A DNA stretch of 64,000 nt from Bacilli bacterium (GCA_017634385.1 JAGBNN010000007.1:1-64000), one strand, 5' to 3'. Shown: positions 51,738-60,797, counted from the stretch's first letter. Notes: generated from the letters alone by a model not told the origin. Program-made: numbers and translations.

Positions 51738-52027
51738 TTTAGAAAATCTATTTGACTAATTTTACTTACATCTATAAGTTCATCATCTATTGTTATTAAA
51801 CTATTATTGGTCCTTCCAATGATAGTTTTTTTAATTGTTTCACCAGTTGTAGTTATTATTGATACATCTGCTTTATATACATAATTTGGTGAAGAAAATA
51901 TATCATTTACTTGTTTATCAACATTTACTTCTTTCTTCTTCTCTTCTTTATTAATAAAAGTTTCTTTTTGATTTTTAGATACCTTATTAACTTTTCCTTT
52001 ATATAAATTTGGTAATATTTTTTTCAT
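51734..52027 (-). CDS. hypothetical protein opposite the CotY/Z-like gene
   Basis: 97 aa. A basic, lysine-rich N-terminal half, then VYKADVSIITTTGETIKKTIIGRTNNSLITIDDELIDVSKISQIDFLN, which looks like a small beta-barrel. The stop overlaps that of the CotY/Z-like gene by three bases (TTAA), with no terminator between. A coat-related role is possible from context only. Start behind AAGGATG. Confidence 0.5.
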   Translation of the reverse strand: MKKILPNLYKGKVNKVSKNQKETFINKEEKKKEVNVDKQVNDIFSSPNYVYKADVSIITTTGETIKKTIIGRTNNSLITIDDELIDVSKISQIDFLN

Positions 52028-52109
52028 AATACACATCCTTTTTATAATTTTATGCATTAATTAACAAATATTTCCTTTAATTTTGACTATACTAAAAATG
52101 GTGATGTAT

Positions 52110-53186
52110 ATGAAAAAAATAATTATACCTGTTATTCTTTTTATGATTATTAGTATTATATGTATTTATAGTAGTCAAAATTTATTGTCTTCTTCCTATA
52201 ATAATTTATTTATAAAACAATTTCTTTGGTATATACTTGGATTTATTATTATATTTTTAGTATATAAAATGGATAATAATTATTTATATAAATATATATA
52301 TCACTTATATATTATAGGTAATTTACTATTATTACTAGTATTATTTTTTGGAACTGTATCTAATGGAGCGAGATGTTGGTTTAATATACCTGGGATTGGT
52401 TCTTTCCAACCTAGTGAATTTATGAAAATTATATTAATACTTATATTGTCTAAAGAATTAAATAAGGATATTAAAAAAACTTTTAAAAATGAATTAATTA
52501 TTATTTTAAAGTGTTTCGTTCTTACTTTAATACCATCTTTTTTAATATTTTTAGAACCTGATACTGGTATTATATTCATATTTTTTTCTATACTTATTGT
52601 TATGCTTTTTGTATATGGGATTAGATATAGATGGTTTATTGTTTTTGGAATAATTATTTCTTTTTTATTTACTTTATTTTTATTATTATTTTTTAAATAT
52701 CAAAATATATTTATAAGTATATTTGGAAATAATTTCTTTTATAGAATGGATAGACTTCTTGATTTTAAAAATGGTACTGGTATGCAGCTTACTAATGCTC
52801 TTGCAGCTTCTGGTAGTAGTGGTTTATTTGGTTATGGAATTGGTAAAACTCCTGTATATTTTCCAGAACCACAAACTGATTTTATCTTTTCTATTTTTTC
52901 AAGTAACTTTGGATTTATTCCGTCTATATTATTACTGATATTAATCTTATATTTTGATATACAAATTTTATTAGTAGCAAAAAATTGTAATAATCAAGAT
53001 AAGCTTATAATATCTGGTATTATATCTATGCTTTTATTTGGTCAAATTCAAAATATAGGTATGAATTTAGGCCTTTTACCAATTACAGGTATTACTCTTC
53101 CATTTATAAGTTATGGAGGATCTAGCTTAATTAGTTATATGATTACAATTGGTATTGTCTTAAATATTAAAAAAAGAGTAAGTTAA
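52110..53186 (+). CDS. SEDS glycosyltransferase (FtsW/RodA/SpoVE family)
   Basis: 358 aa, about 10 membrane segments. Family motifs: GARCWFNIPGIGSFQPSEFMKI, FLEPDTG, FGNNFFYRMDR...NALAASGSSGLFGYGIGK, and the C-terminal LPITGITLPFISYGGSS. SEDS proteins polymerise peptidoglycan with a partner class B PBP, which is not in the window. Start MKKIIIPV behind GGTGAT. Which of RodA, FtsW or SpoVE it is cannot be told. Confidence 0.92.
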   Translation: MKKIIIPVILFMIISIICIYSSQNLLSSSYNNLFIKQFLWYILGFIIIFLVYKMDNNYLYKYIYHLYIIGNLLLLLVLFFGTVSNGARCWFNIPGIGSFQPSEFMKIILILILSKELNKDIKKTFKNELIIILKCFVLTLIPSFLIFLEPDTGIIFIFFSILIVMLFVYGIRYRWFIVFGIIISFLFTLFLLLFFKYQNIFISIFGNNFFYRMDRLLDFKNGTGMQLTNALAASGSSGLFGYGIGKTPVYFPEPQTDFIFSIFSSNFGFIPSILLLILILYFDIQILLVAKNCNNQDKLIISGIISMLLFGQIQNIGMNLGLLPITGITLPFISYGGSSLISYMITIGIVLNIKKRVS

Positions 53187-53198
53187 CTTACTCTTTTT
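53171..53198. terminator. bidirectional terminator, perfect palindrome
   Basis: Perfect 28-bp palindrome (14 bp each side of 53184/53185) with A and T tracts. Both convergent stop codons are inside. Confidence 0.85.
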
Positions 53199-53961
53199 CT
53201 TCCAATCCTTCTTTAACGCCTTTAGCTATTTCTTTACTTACTTCACCTGCTGTTGGTGCCATTTCACTTGCTGCTTCTTTTATTATTGGCATTTCTTGTT
53301 GAACTTTAAATGCTGTTATTTCTCTTCTTTTTGAGATAACAAATAATACTATAGATACAATTACTGAAACAAAAATTATAAATCCTCCAAACATAAAGAA
53401 TGGTGAATATTTTACAAATCTATATCCTTTATCTACTTGATTACCTGCAAAATTAAATATAGATAAAAATGTATCTAATCCTTCTTCATTTTCTACTGGT
53501 ACTTGATCAACTTTTGCTTTTCCATATATTTTTGTTTCTAATATTGCTTTATTAGAATTTTTTTCTGCTAATTCTTTTGTTTTTTCAGTTATTGATGTAA
53601 TTATTTTATTTACTTCATTCATATCAGTAGAAATAGAAAAATTCTCCATTATTTCATCTTTTTTAGTATTTAGAGTTTTTAATTCTTCCTCTAAACTAGA
53701 AATTTCTTTTTTTATTTTTTCATATTCTTCTTTTGAATTATCTATTTCTTCTTTTGTATATTTTTTTGTTATACTATTTTTTATTCTATCTCCAGTTTCT
53801 CCAAGTGGTGTAGTTTTATCATTATTATATAAAACTATACCTGTTATTATTAATGCTAAACCTATAAAAACCCCTACTAATAATACTATCAAAGATGCTC
53901 TTTTTAATCCTTTTACTGATTTTTGATATTTTTCTTCATTTAAATATTCGTTATTATCCAT
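53188..53961 (-). CDS. hypothetical membrane protein with coiled coil
   Basis: 257 aa. Membrane segments near residues 22-46 (ASLIVLLVGVFIGLALIITGIVL) and 190-212 (MFGGFIIFVSVIVSIVLFVI). Between them lies an external or luminal coiled coil (ITKKYTKEEIDNSKEEYEKIKKEISSLEEELKTL). The C-terminus is amphipathic (AASEMAPTAGEVSKEIAKGVKEGL). I recognise no family. Start behind AAAGGAT. Confidence 0.6.
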   Translation of the reverse strand: MDNNEYLNEEKYQKSVKGLKRASLIVLLVGVFIGLALIITGIVLYNNDKTTPLGETGDRIKNSITKKYTKEEIDNSKEEYEKIKKEISSLEEELKTLNTKKDEIMENFSISTDMNEVNKIITSITEKTKELAEKNSNKAILETKIYGKAKVDQVPVENEEGLDTFLSIFNFAGNQVDKGYRFVKYSPFFMFGGFIIFVSVIVSIVLFVISKRREITAFKVQQEMPIIKEAASEMAPTAGEVSKEIAKGVKEGLEEKE

Positions 53962-53998
53962 ATTACTTATCCTTTCTTATAATTAGTATAACATAAAA

Positions 53999-54024
53999 TA
54001 AAAAAAAAGAACATAATGTTCTTT
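53999..54024 (-). terminator. tRNA-Ala terminator
   Basis: AAAGAAC/GTTCTTT stem, 5-base loop, long T tract. Confidence 0.75.
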
Positions 54025-54034
54025 AATTTCAAAA

Positions 54035-54111
54035 TGGTGGAGCTTAGGGGATTCGAACCCCTGACCCTCTGCGTGCAGGGCAGATGCTCTAGCCAGCTGA
54101 GCTAAAGCCCC
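54035..54111 (-). tRNA. tRNA-Ala (TGC)
   Basis: Acceptor GGGGCTT with AAGCTCC, encoded CCA, anticodon loop CCTGCAC giving TGC, GTTCGAATC T loop. Confidence 0.96.
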
Positions 54112-54177
54112 ATGACTATTTGCGGTTTTTTCAACTGCAAATAGATTATAACATAATAATTTATTAAAAGTCAACTA

Positions 54178-54519
54178 TTATTCTTCAGTATTTTCTTGAA
54201 GAAGTTTTTGTACTACACCTACTAGTCTATCAAACTCTTCTTCATCATCTACACTTACAAGAACGTCTCCTTCTTCTGTAGATTGTACTTCTAATATATA
54301 TGAATTATTTTCATCGTCTAAATCGTTTACTACTGCATAACTTTTTCCATTGTCATCAAAAGTACCTACGATTTCAACTTTTACTTTTTCTCCGTTATCG
54401 TCTTCCATTTCAATTATTAATGGATTATTACATCCACATGCACAATTTTCATCACAATTGCAATCATCACCACAACTGCATTCACCTGGTTTGCAGTTAC
54501 ATTTTTTTTCTTCTTCCAT
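54178..54519 (-). CDS. Cys-rich DUF1292-like protein
   Basis: 113 aa. The first 32 residues hold ten Cys (CNCKPGECSCGDDCNCDENC and following), which could bind metal. The rest resembles DUF1292: IEMEDDNGEKVKVEIVGTFDDNGKSYAVVNDLDDENNSYILEV, then EEEFDRLVGVVQKLL. It is the third DUF1292-type protein of the window. Start behind AGGAGG, just after tRNA-Ala in the direction opposite to its own transcript order. Function unknown. Confidence 0.65.
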   Translation of the reverse strand: MEEEKKCNCKPGECSCGDDCNCDENCACGCNNPLIIEMEDDNGEKVKVEIVGTFDDNGKSYAVVNDLDDENNSYILEVQSTEEGDVLVSVDDEEEFDRLVGVVQKLLQENTEE

Positions 54520-54580
54520 AATGACCTCCTAAACATTTTTATTATAACATATTATTGTAATATTTATACTTTATTTTAAT

Positions 54581-56122
54581 TTAATTTACATCTTTTTTAT
54601 TTAATTGTATTGATACACCTTTTCCAGTATTAGGTACTTGTCTTGTATATATAAAATCTATTATATAAAAACTAACTAATATTACTGCGAGTGTTATTTT
54701 TATACAAGGTTTTATCTTATTATAGAATCTATTAAGATATGGTACTAATAAATATGTAAATATACATCCTAATAATCCAAATACCAATAATCCTTCTAGA
54801 CATATTCTTCCATGTAAATTTAAAAAGTATCCACTATAATCCCACCATTTTAATTTTAAGAATACTTCTAGATATAACCCTGTAAAATATTCTACTATTC
54901 CACATATTACTAATGATGCGATAAATAACACTAATGGCTTTTTCTTAAATCTTTGAAGCAATACAATTATTAATAGTCCACCCCATCCATATATAGGAAG
55001 CCAAGGCCCATGCATTGTTCCTCTATTTACTATGATTCCTTCAGTAAAGAATGTAACTAATACTTCCCATAAAAATCCAAATATTGAAAAAGTAAAGAAA
55101 AATAATATTAAATTTGGCAGTGTATAATGTATGTTTTCACTATTTATCTTAAGCCATTTTTTATGATGTGCCTCTTTTATGAAATAAAGTCCTGTTGGAT
55201 ATTCCCAAGCCTGACTTTCACCATTTAAGTACTTATCCTTAAAATATCTTTTATGATTATCATATATTTTTTCTCTTAATGTCATATAAACATTAGCATT
55301 TATACTTTCTTTATATGGATTAAAATAAAATATATTTGATATTCCTAGTGTAATATAACTTAATATATACCAATGAATTAAACTTAAATCTAACTTAAAC
55401 ATAGTAAATTTATATCCATTAGACATTTCTTTTGATAATTTAAAACAATCTTTTGAATCTATATCAGGATTTTCCGCTAATATATATGGAATCATTTTAT
55501 ATTCATAATGTTTTACTATTCCCCAAATTATAGTAAGAGACCAAAGTAATGTATATATTTCTTTTTGTAACATTATATATGCTACATTCTTTGTTTTTTT
55601 AATTCTATATACGAATAATATTTTATCAAAAGGTGTATTTCTATATTTTCTATGTTCTAAGAAATATCTATTCTTACCTACTATTATTATATTTTGTACA
55701 AATATAAAAATTAAAAAGTAAATAAATATTCCAATTGATAGTATTATTAATGATGATATTGAATTGTTAAAAAATAATTGATTATTAGCATTTAATATAC
55801 CTATAACTATAGATCCACTACCGTTTATTTGATTAAATAATACTGATAATACCCCTCTTGTAGGTTTATAATTAGTAACTTTTAATACCTTTCCATAAGT
55901 ATGAGTATTTTTTATAAAATTTTCTATTGTATTTAAATTATTTGTATCAAGTACATTCATAGTTATCGAATTTGATATTGTATCATTTTCTATTTGTTTT
56001 GCTGTATTAAATTTATATCCGTTAGATATAATTAAAGTCACAATAAAACATACTAGTACACTAGTAAAAAAATGGTATTTTAAACTATGTCTTGCTTCTT
56101 TTTTTATACCCTTAAAATTCAT
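54581..56122 (-). CDS. DUF975 and CmpB (ABC-transporter type IV-like) fusion membrane protein
   Basis: 513 aa with about 10 membrane segments. Residues 1-300 match DUF975: TLLWSLTIIWGIVKHYEYKMIPYILAENPDIDSKDCFKLSKEM, GYKFTMFKLDLSLIHWYILSYITLGI. Residues 330-490 match the CmpB/PF06541 type: FGFLWEVLVTFFTEGIIVNRGTMHGPWLPIYGWGG, LKLKWWDYSGYFLNLHGRIC. These domains are usually on separate proteins. Function of both is unknown. Confidence 0.75.
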   Translation of the reverse strand: MNFKGIKKEARHSLKYHFFTSVLVCFIVTLIISNGYKFNTAKQIENDTISNSITMNVLDTNNLNTIENFIKNTHTYGKVLKVTNYKPTRGVLSVLFNQINGSGSIVIGILNANNQLFFNNSISSLIILSIGIFIYFLIFIFVQNIIIVGKNRYFLEHRKYRNTPFDKILFVYRIKKTKNVAYIMLQKEIYTLLWSLTIIWGIVKHYEYKMIPYILAENPDIDSKDCFKLSKEMSNGYKFTMFKLDLSLIHWYILSYITLGISNIFYFNPYKESINANVYMTLREKIYDNHKRYFKDKYLNGESQAWEYPTGLYFIKEAHHKKWLKINSENIHYTLPNLILFFFTFSIFGFLWEVLVTFFTEGIIVNRGTMHGPWLPIYGWGGLLIIVLLQRFKKKPLVLFIASLVICGIVEYFTGLYLEVFLKLKWWDYSGYFLNLHGRICLEGLLVFGLLGCIFTYLLVPYLNRFYNKIKPCIKITLAVILVSFYIIDFIYTRQVPNTGKGVSIQLNKKDVN

Positions 56123-56150
56123 ATTTACTCCTATTATATATATTATACAA

Positions 56151-56181
56151 TAAAAAAAGTAAGTTTAAAAGAACTTACTTT
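56151..56181 (-). terminator. trxB terminator
   Basis: AAGTAAGTT/AACTTACTT stem, 6-base loop, T tract. Confidence 0.75.
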
Positions 56182-57062
56182 ATATTTTTTATAGCATTAA
56201 CCGCAGCGATTGCTCCATCTGATGTAGCTGTTACAAGTTGTCTTAAACTTTTTGGTCTTATATCACCAGCAACATATATTCCTTTTTTGTTTGATTGTAA
56301 ATTTTCGTCAGTCATTATATATCCATTTTCATCTATTTTTAAATCTTTAGTTAAATTATTATTTTCAGGTATTTGACCTATTGCTATAAATAATCCATCT
56401 ATTTTTAAATTAGATACATTATCTTCATTATCTTTGATATCTACATCAGTTATCTTATCTTTACCATTAATCTTTATTACATTAGTATTTAATATAAACT
56501 CAACATTTTCTTTTGATTTTAACTTTTTAGTTAAATAATAACTTGCTTTAAATTTTTCATTTCTATGTATTACATATACTTTCTTTGCGATATCACTTAA
56601 ATATATTGCTTCTGAAAATGCTGTATTACCTGCTCCTATTACAGCAACTGTTTTACCTTTATAGAATGCTCCATCACATGTAGCACAATATGATATACCC
56701 TTTCCTTCAAATTTATCTTCTCCAGGTATATTTAATTTTCTATTTCTAACACCAATTGCTATTATAATAGCTTTTGCTTCATATTCATTTTTTTCAGTTA
56801 TTACTTTTTTACCATCTATATCTATTGCTTTTTCAAATTTTACTTCTGCACCAAGTTCTATTACTTGATTATATAGATTAGTTGCAAAATCATATCCTGA
56901 TATATGTGGTGCAGCTGGATAATTATCTATCTTATCAGTTGTTACTATTTGTCCACCATATGTTTTTGCTTCTAATACTAATACAGTTTTATTACTTCTT
57001 CTTGCATATATAGCACTTGTTAAACCTGCTGGTCCTGCGCCTATTATTATAATATCGTACAT
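56175..57062 (-). CDS. trxB: thioredoxin-disulfide reductase
   Basis: 295 aa flavoprotein. FAD site IIGAGPAGLTSAIYARR, redox pair in ISYCATCDGAFYKG, NADPH site VIGAGNTAFSEAIYL, and C-terminal FAD site GIYVAGDIRPKSLRQLVTATSDGA. It keeps thioredoxin reduced, though the CATC enzyme might instead serve another small redox partner. Its ATG overlaps the regulator stop by one base (TAATG). Confidence 0.92.
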   Translation of the reverse strand: MYDIIIIGAGPAGLTSAIYARRSNKTVLVLEAKTYGGQIVTTDKIDNYPAAPHISGYDFATNLYNQVIELGAEVKFEKAIDIDGKKVITEKNEYEAKAIIIAIGVRNRKLNIPGEDKFEGKGISYCATCDGAFYKGKTVAVIGAGNTAFSEAIYLSDIAKKVYVIHRNEKFKASYYLTKKLKSKENVEFILNTNVIKINGKDKITDVDIKDNEDNVSNLKIDGLFIAIGQIPENNNLTKDLKIDENGYIMTDENLQSNKKGIYVAGDIRPKSLRQLVTATSDGAIAAVNAIKNIK

Positions 57063-57499
57063 TATTTATCACCTTCTCTTACATTATATAATATTTTGTA
57101 TAATAATTCATATAATTTTAATGCATCTTTTTCATTTAAATTAATACATTTACCTACTTTTTCTGGAATTGATATAGCTTTTTTCTTTAAATTTATTCCT
57201 TCTTTTGTAATTGTTATTATTAAATTTCTTTCATCTTTTTCAGATCTTTGTCTTTTTATATATTTTTTCTGTTCTAATTTTTTTAGTAAAGGTGTTAATG
57301 TACCTGAATCTAAAAATAATTTATCTCCTAATTCTTTTACTGTTAATTTATTATACTCCCATAATACTAACATAGTGATATACTGTGTATAAGTCAAATC
57401 AAGTTCATCTAGTAAAGGTTGATATTTCTTTATTACTTCTTTACTAGCTGCATAAAGTGGAAAACACAATTGATTTTCTATTTTTAAACAATCTTCCAT
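57062..57499 (-). CDS. MarR-family peroxide regulator, OhrR-like
   Basis: 145 aa. The N-terminus has the OhrR sensor cysteine in IENQLCFPLYAASKEV. The winged helix is LTVKELGDKLFLDSGTLTPLLKKLEQKKYIKRQRSEKDERNL. OhrR loses its DNA grip when this Cys is oxidised by organic peroxides. It lies between gpx and trxB, one base after gpx, so it is in the operon it probably represses through the palindrome at 57985-58010. Confidence 0.88.
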   Translation of the reverse strand: MEDCLKIENQLCFPLYAASKEVIKKYQPLLDELDLTYTQYITMLVLWEYNKLTVKELGDKLFLDSGTLTPLLKKLEQKKYIKRQRSEKDERNLIITITKEGINLKKKAISIPEKVGKCINLNEKDALKLYELLYKILYNVREGDK

Positions 57500-57500
57500 A

Positions 57501-57974
57501 TTATAGTAATTCTTTTATATCCTTTTCTATTTTTTCAGGAGTATCTGTTGGAGCAAATCTTTTTATAACATTTCCTTCTCTATCAACTAAAAATTTAGTA
57601 AAATTCCATTTTATATTTCCACTTAATATTCCTTTTTTTTGTGATTTTAAATATGTATATAATGGATCTTCATTTTTACCATTAACTTCTATTTTAGCAA
57701 ATTGCGGGAATGTTGTATTGTAATGCAATGTACAAAATTCATGTATTTCTTCAGCATTTCCTGGTGCTTGATTACCAAATTGGTTACATGGAAAGTCTAA
57801 TATTTCTAATCCTTCTTTATTATATGTTTCATATAATTTTTCTAATCCTTCATATTGTGGAGTAAAACCACATCCAGTTGCAGTATTAACTATTAATAAA
57901 ACCTTTCCTTTATATTTTTCTAAACTTACATCTTTTCCTTTATTATCTTTTACTTTAATATCATATATACTCAT
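57501..57974 (-). CDS. glutathione peroxidase-type thiol peroxidase
   Basis: 157 aa. Catalytic set: Cys in [12 protein letters not shown], Gln in FPCNQFGNQ, Trp/Asn in [14 protein letters not shown]. Bacterial members are usually thioredoxin-dependent, which suits trxB in the same operon. The second Cys (FPCNQ) may be resolving. First gene of gpx-ohrR-trxB, behind AGGAGG. Confidence 0.92.
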   Translation of the reverse strand: MSIYDIKVKDNKGKDVSLEKYKGKVLLIVNTATGCGFTPQYEGLEKLYETYNKEGLEILDFPCNQFGNQAPGNAEEIHEFCTLHYNTTFPQFAKIEVNGKNEDPLYTYLKSQKKGILSGNIKWNFTKFLVDREGNVIKRFAPTDTPEKIEKDIKELL

Positions 57975-57984
57975 AATATCCTCC

Positions 57985-58010
57985 TAATTAAATTGTATAC
58001 AATTTAATTA
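57985..58010. promoter_or_regulatory. 26-bp perfect palindrome, likely OhrR operator
   Basis: Core AAATTGTATACAATTT with symmetrical flanks TAATT and AATTA. It overlaps the -10 box and probable start site of the gpx operon. It uses the same AATTGTA/TACAATT half-sites as known OhrR operators, but in a different spacing. Confidence 0.8.
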
Positions 58011-58035
58011 TATATAATTTATTATTTCATGTCAA
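58007..58035 (-). promoter_or_regulatory. promoter of gpx-ohrR-trxB
   Basis: Consensus TTGACA (58030-58035), 17 bases, TATAAT (58007-58012). Confidence 0.88.
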
Positions 58036-58062
58036 TAAAAAAATAAACCATAAGGTTTATTT
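58036..58062 (-). terminator. aquaporin gene terminator
   Basis: AAATAAACC/GGTTTATTT stem, 4-base loop; its T tract abuts the gpx -35 box. Confidence 0.75.
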
Positions 58063-58734
58063 TCTTTTTACTTTTTTAGTAACATTTAAATATTTAAATA
58101 CACAAGCTGCTAAAGCTGCTCCTAAAAGTGGTGCTACTATAAATAACCATACTTGTGAAAGAGCTGCTCCACCTTGTATTACTGCAGGTGCTAAACTTCT
58201 AGCTGGATTAACTGAAGTTCCAGTTATTGTGATTCCAAATAGATGAACAAAAGTTAATGTTAAACCGATAACTATTCCGGCTATATTAGATTTCTTTTCA
58301 TCACTTGTAACACCAAGTATTGTATAAATGAATATAAATGTTAATACTACTTCAAGTATAAATGCACCAAGCATTGTAACATTAGCAGCTGATAATGATC
58401 CATATCCATTTGCACCTAAACTTTCTACACCAATTGCAGTTGCCTTTAATATAACAAATAATATTCCAGTTCCTGCGAATGCACCAAGTATTTGAGCTAC
58501 TACATATCCTAGAAAATCTTTTCTAGTCATCTTGTTTGATAAAAGCATAGCAAATGATACAGCTGGATTAACATGACATCCTGAAATATCACCAATTACA
58601 TATGCACTTGCTATTATTGCAAGTCCAAATGCTAATGATGTTGCGATTATATTTCCTCCTGTTACTACTGCTATTCCTGTACCAAATAATACAAGTGTTA
58701 AAGTTCCTATAAACTCAGCAATATACTTTCTCAT
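58057..58734 (-). CDS. aquaporin (MIP family)
   Basis: 225 aa, six membrane segments and two half-helices with NPA boxes: SGCHVNPAVSFAMLL and TGTSVNPARSLAPA. The residues around the second NPA (NPARSLAPA) look more like a water channel (AqpZ) than a glycerol facilitator. Single-gene unit, behind AAAGGAT/GGGAG. Confidence 0.92.
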   Translation of the reverse strand: MRKYIAEFIGTLTLVLFGTGIAVVTGGNIIATSLAFGLAIIASAYVIGDISGCHVNPAVSFAMLLSNKMTRKDFLGYVVAQILGAFAGTGILFVILKATAIGVESLGANGYGSLSAANVTMLGAFILEVVLTFIFIYTILGVTSDEKKSNIAGIVIGLTLTFVHLFGITITGTSVNPARSLAPAVIQGGAALSQVWLFIVAPLLGAALAACVFKYLNVTKKVKRK

Positions 58735-58776
58735 ATTCTCCCAATCCTTTCTATTATTATTGTAATTTCATTTTAT

Positions 58777-58986
58777 TTAATTGTCAATTGATTTATTACG
58801 ATAATACTTGTATGATGAAACTCCAAGTATTATACCAAGCGCTGTATCTATTGCAGTTATTGTTGCTCCTATTTTTTCACCATATGGTATTCCCCATATT
58901 TCAAATATTGTTATTACCAAGGTTGCTATAGCTGGTAAAATTACAAGAGCTATTTTTTTTAAAATATCATATGTTTTATTTCTCAT
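58777..58986 (-). CDS. phage holin-like protein
   Basis: 69 aa with two membrane segments. KTYDILKKIALVILPAIATLVITIFEIWGIPYGEKIGATITAIDTALGIILGVSS closely follows the phage r1t/LC3 holin pattern (MKxKxYDILKWIA..LPALATLY...WG.PY...I..TI.AI...LG..LG.S). Overlaps the upstream gene by 11 bases. No endolysin is adjacent. Confidence 0.82.
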   Translation of the reverse strand: MRNKTYDILKKIALVILPAIATLVITIFEIWGIPYGEKIGATITAIDTALGIILGVSSYKYYRNKSIDN

Positions 58987-59302
58987 TATTTCCTCCTATT
59001 AAAACATCCCACTTATTATGAATATATGAATTTTGTTTCAAATCATTCGTATAATGATCATATATTTCATATGCTCGTTGTTTTTCTGCTTCAGTTACAT
59101 ATCTATTATTTTCTATATCTGATAAATATTTAACTAAAAAATTTTTACATTGTGATATATCTATATTATTTATATTTTCATTTATTGGTTCTAATATCTT
59201 TCTTATTTGATTTTTAAATTTCTTTAATAAAAATTCTATAGACGTTATTAAACTAACTATAAAAACTAATATTATTTCTATATCCTTTAAAGTTATATTC
59301 AT
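58976..59302 (-). CDS. small membrane protein upstream of the holin
   Basis: 108 aa. One N-terminal membrane segment (IEIILVFIVSLITSIEFLLKKF), then a helical soluble part (ENINNIDISQCKNFLVKYLSDIENNRYVTEAEKQRAYEIYDHY). Short proteins of this layout with such a EKQRAYEIYDxYxxxGxNSYxHxKWD-like end stand before holins in Firmicutes phages. Start MNITLKD behind AGGAGG. Probably a prophage remnant or a domesticated cassette. Confidence 0.65.
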   Translation of the reverse strand: MNITLKDIEIILVFIVSLITSIEFLLKKFKNQIRKILEPINENINNIDISQCKNFLVKYLSDIENNRYVTEAEKQRAYEIYDHYTNDLKQNSYIHNKWDVLIGGNNEK

Positions 59303-59348
59303 AATATTCCTCCTCACTATATATGATGATTTATATTATTTTATGACA

Positions 59349-59379
59349 ATAAAAAACAACTAATTGAAATTAGTTGTTT
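59349..59379 (-). terminator. deacetylase gene terminator
   Basis: AAACAACTAATT/AATTAGTTGTTT stem and T tract. Confidence 0.8.
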
Positions 59380-60764
59380 GTTCCATGATGTGCAGTTGGT
59401 GAATTTTCATTTAGTGATGCAAATGTATAACCATTTTCATTACAATATTGTATTATTCTTTCTACTGCATCTATTGAAAACTTTTGAGTATCATGTTGAA
59501 GTACTATTGAACTTCCTTCTTTTAATGAACTTACTACATTATTATATACTTGATCTGATGTTGATGCTGCTCCTGCATCACCACTTGATACATTCCAATC
59601 ATAATAATGGAATCCCCTATTTTGTACTTCTCTCGTTAATCTTGTCATTATTCCTCTACTATAATTTTTACTTACCGTATTAGAACTTCCTCCTGGAAAT
59701 CTTATTAAATTTGAAGTATATCCTGTAATATTTTTAACTCTATTTTGAATTTTATATAAATCATCAAAATATGCTTGATCACTTGAATATACTGTAGCAT
59801 AATTATGTGAATATGTATGAAGTGCTACTTTATGCCCTTCTTGATGCTCTCTAAGTATTATTGCATCATCGCCTTTACCTGTAACAAAAAATGTTACTTT
59901 AACATTGTATTTTTTTAATACATCTAACAATTGTGAAGTATATTGTGATGGCCCATCATCGAATGTTAAATAAACTACTCTCTTACCATTTTGAATGCTT
60001 CTTACATTTATTTTTCTTTCTATAGTTGATTCATTACCACTTTTATCAGTTGCTTTATATATAACACTATATATTCCTTCCTTAGATGTATCAACATTAT
60101 TAGTAGTTTCTACTTCTATTGTTTCATCACAATTATCTTTAGCAACTGCTCCTTCATCGACATATGACTGTCCTACTAACATATTCTTTTCTATCGATCC
60201 ATTTATCGTTATTACAGGTCCTATTTTATCTTCTACTTTAGATTCTATTTCTTTTTTAGTAGTATTTTTACTTGAATCAGTAATTTTTATTATTACTAAT
60301 TTATCTTTTATAGTTGTTTTTATTTTATTTGTTACATCTCCATCATAATTATCTATAGCTTTTACTTTTAATTCGCTTATTTTACCATTTGGACATATTA
60401 ATGCTTCTTTAGATTCAATTTCTAATTTTGGAGGTGTTCTATCAACTACAGATACTTTTTGTTTTAATACTAATTTTTTATTTTTATATTTATATATATA
60501 TTTTAAATCATATTTTTTTAATTTTTTAGTATTAACTTTACCTATATATGATTTATTAGTTTTGTTACACTTAAATATATTTCCATAACAAACATTTCCA
60601 TAATTTGGTTTAAATTTTGTTTTATATTCTATATTTATTTCATTTTTAAAATTAGTTATATGGAATTTTGGGATAGATAAAAAATACACAACTGTACCTA
60701 ATGCTAATAATAGTATTGTTATAATTATTATAATTATTATTTTCTTTCGTACACTTCTTTCCAT
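59370..60764 (-). CDS. membrane-anchored polysaccharide deacetylase
   Basis: 464 aa. One N-terminal membrane segment (about 8-30), then Ig-like/DUF5011 repeats (LVGQSYVDEGAVAKDNCDETIEV) to about residue 250. A NodB deacetylase follows: VYLTFDDGPSQYTSQLLDVL, HKVALHTYSHNYAT (HxxxH), RFPGGSSN and VLQHDT. It probably deacetylates peptidoglycan or another surface polysaccharide. Start behind AGGAATGG. Confidence 0.92.
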   Translation of the reverse strand: MERSVRKKIIIIIIITILLLALGTVVYFLSIPKFHITNFKNEINIEYKTKFKPNYGNVCYGNIFKCNKTNKSYIGKVNTKKLKKYDLKYIYKYKNKKLVLKQKVSVVDRTPPKLEIESKEALICPNGKISELKVKAIDNYDGDVTNKIKTTIKDKLVIIKITDSSKNTTKKEIESKVEDKIGPVITINGSIEKNMLVGQSYVDEGAVAKDNCDETIEVETTNNVDTSKEGIYSVIYKATDKSGNESTIERKINVRSIQNGKRVVYLTFDDGPSQYTSQLLDVLKKYNVKVTFFVTGKGDDAIILREHQEGHKVALHTYSHNYATVYSSDQAYFDDLYKIQNRVKNITGYTSNLIRFPGGSSNTVSKNYSRGIMTRLTREVQNRGFHYYDWNVSSGDAGAASTSDQVYNNVVSSLKEGSSIVLQHDTQKFSIDAVERIIQYCNENGYTFASLNENSPTAHHGTNN

Positions 60765-60797
60765 ACTACCATTCCTCTATTTTGATTATATCACAAA

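Noticed and set aside
53983..54174. Open frame of 63 codons on the minus strand
   Set aside because: It runs through tRNA-Ala and has no ribosome binding site.
58777..60764. Deacetylase as the lysin partner of the holin
   Set aside because: It has a membrane anchor, Ig-like repeats and its own promoter and terminator, unlike phage endolysins.
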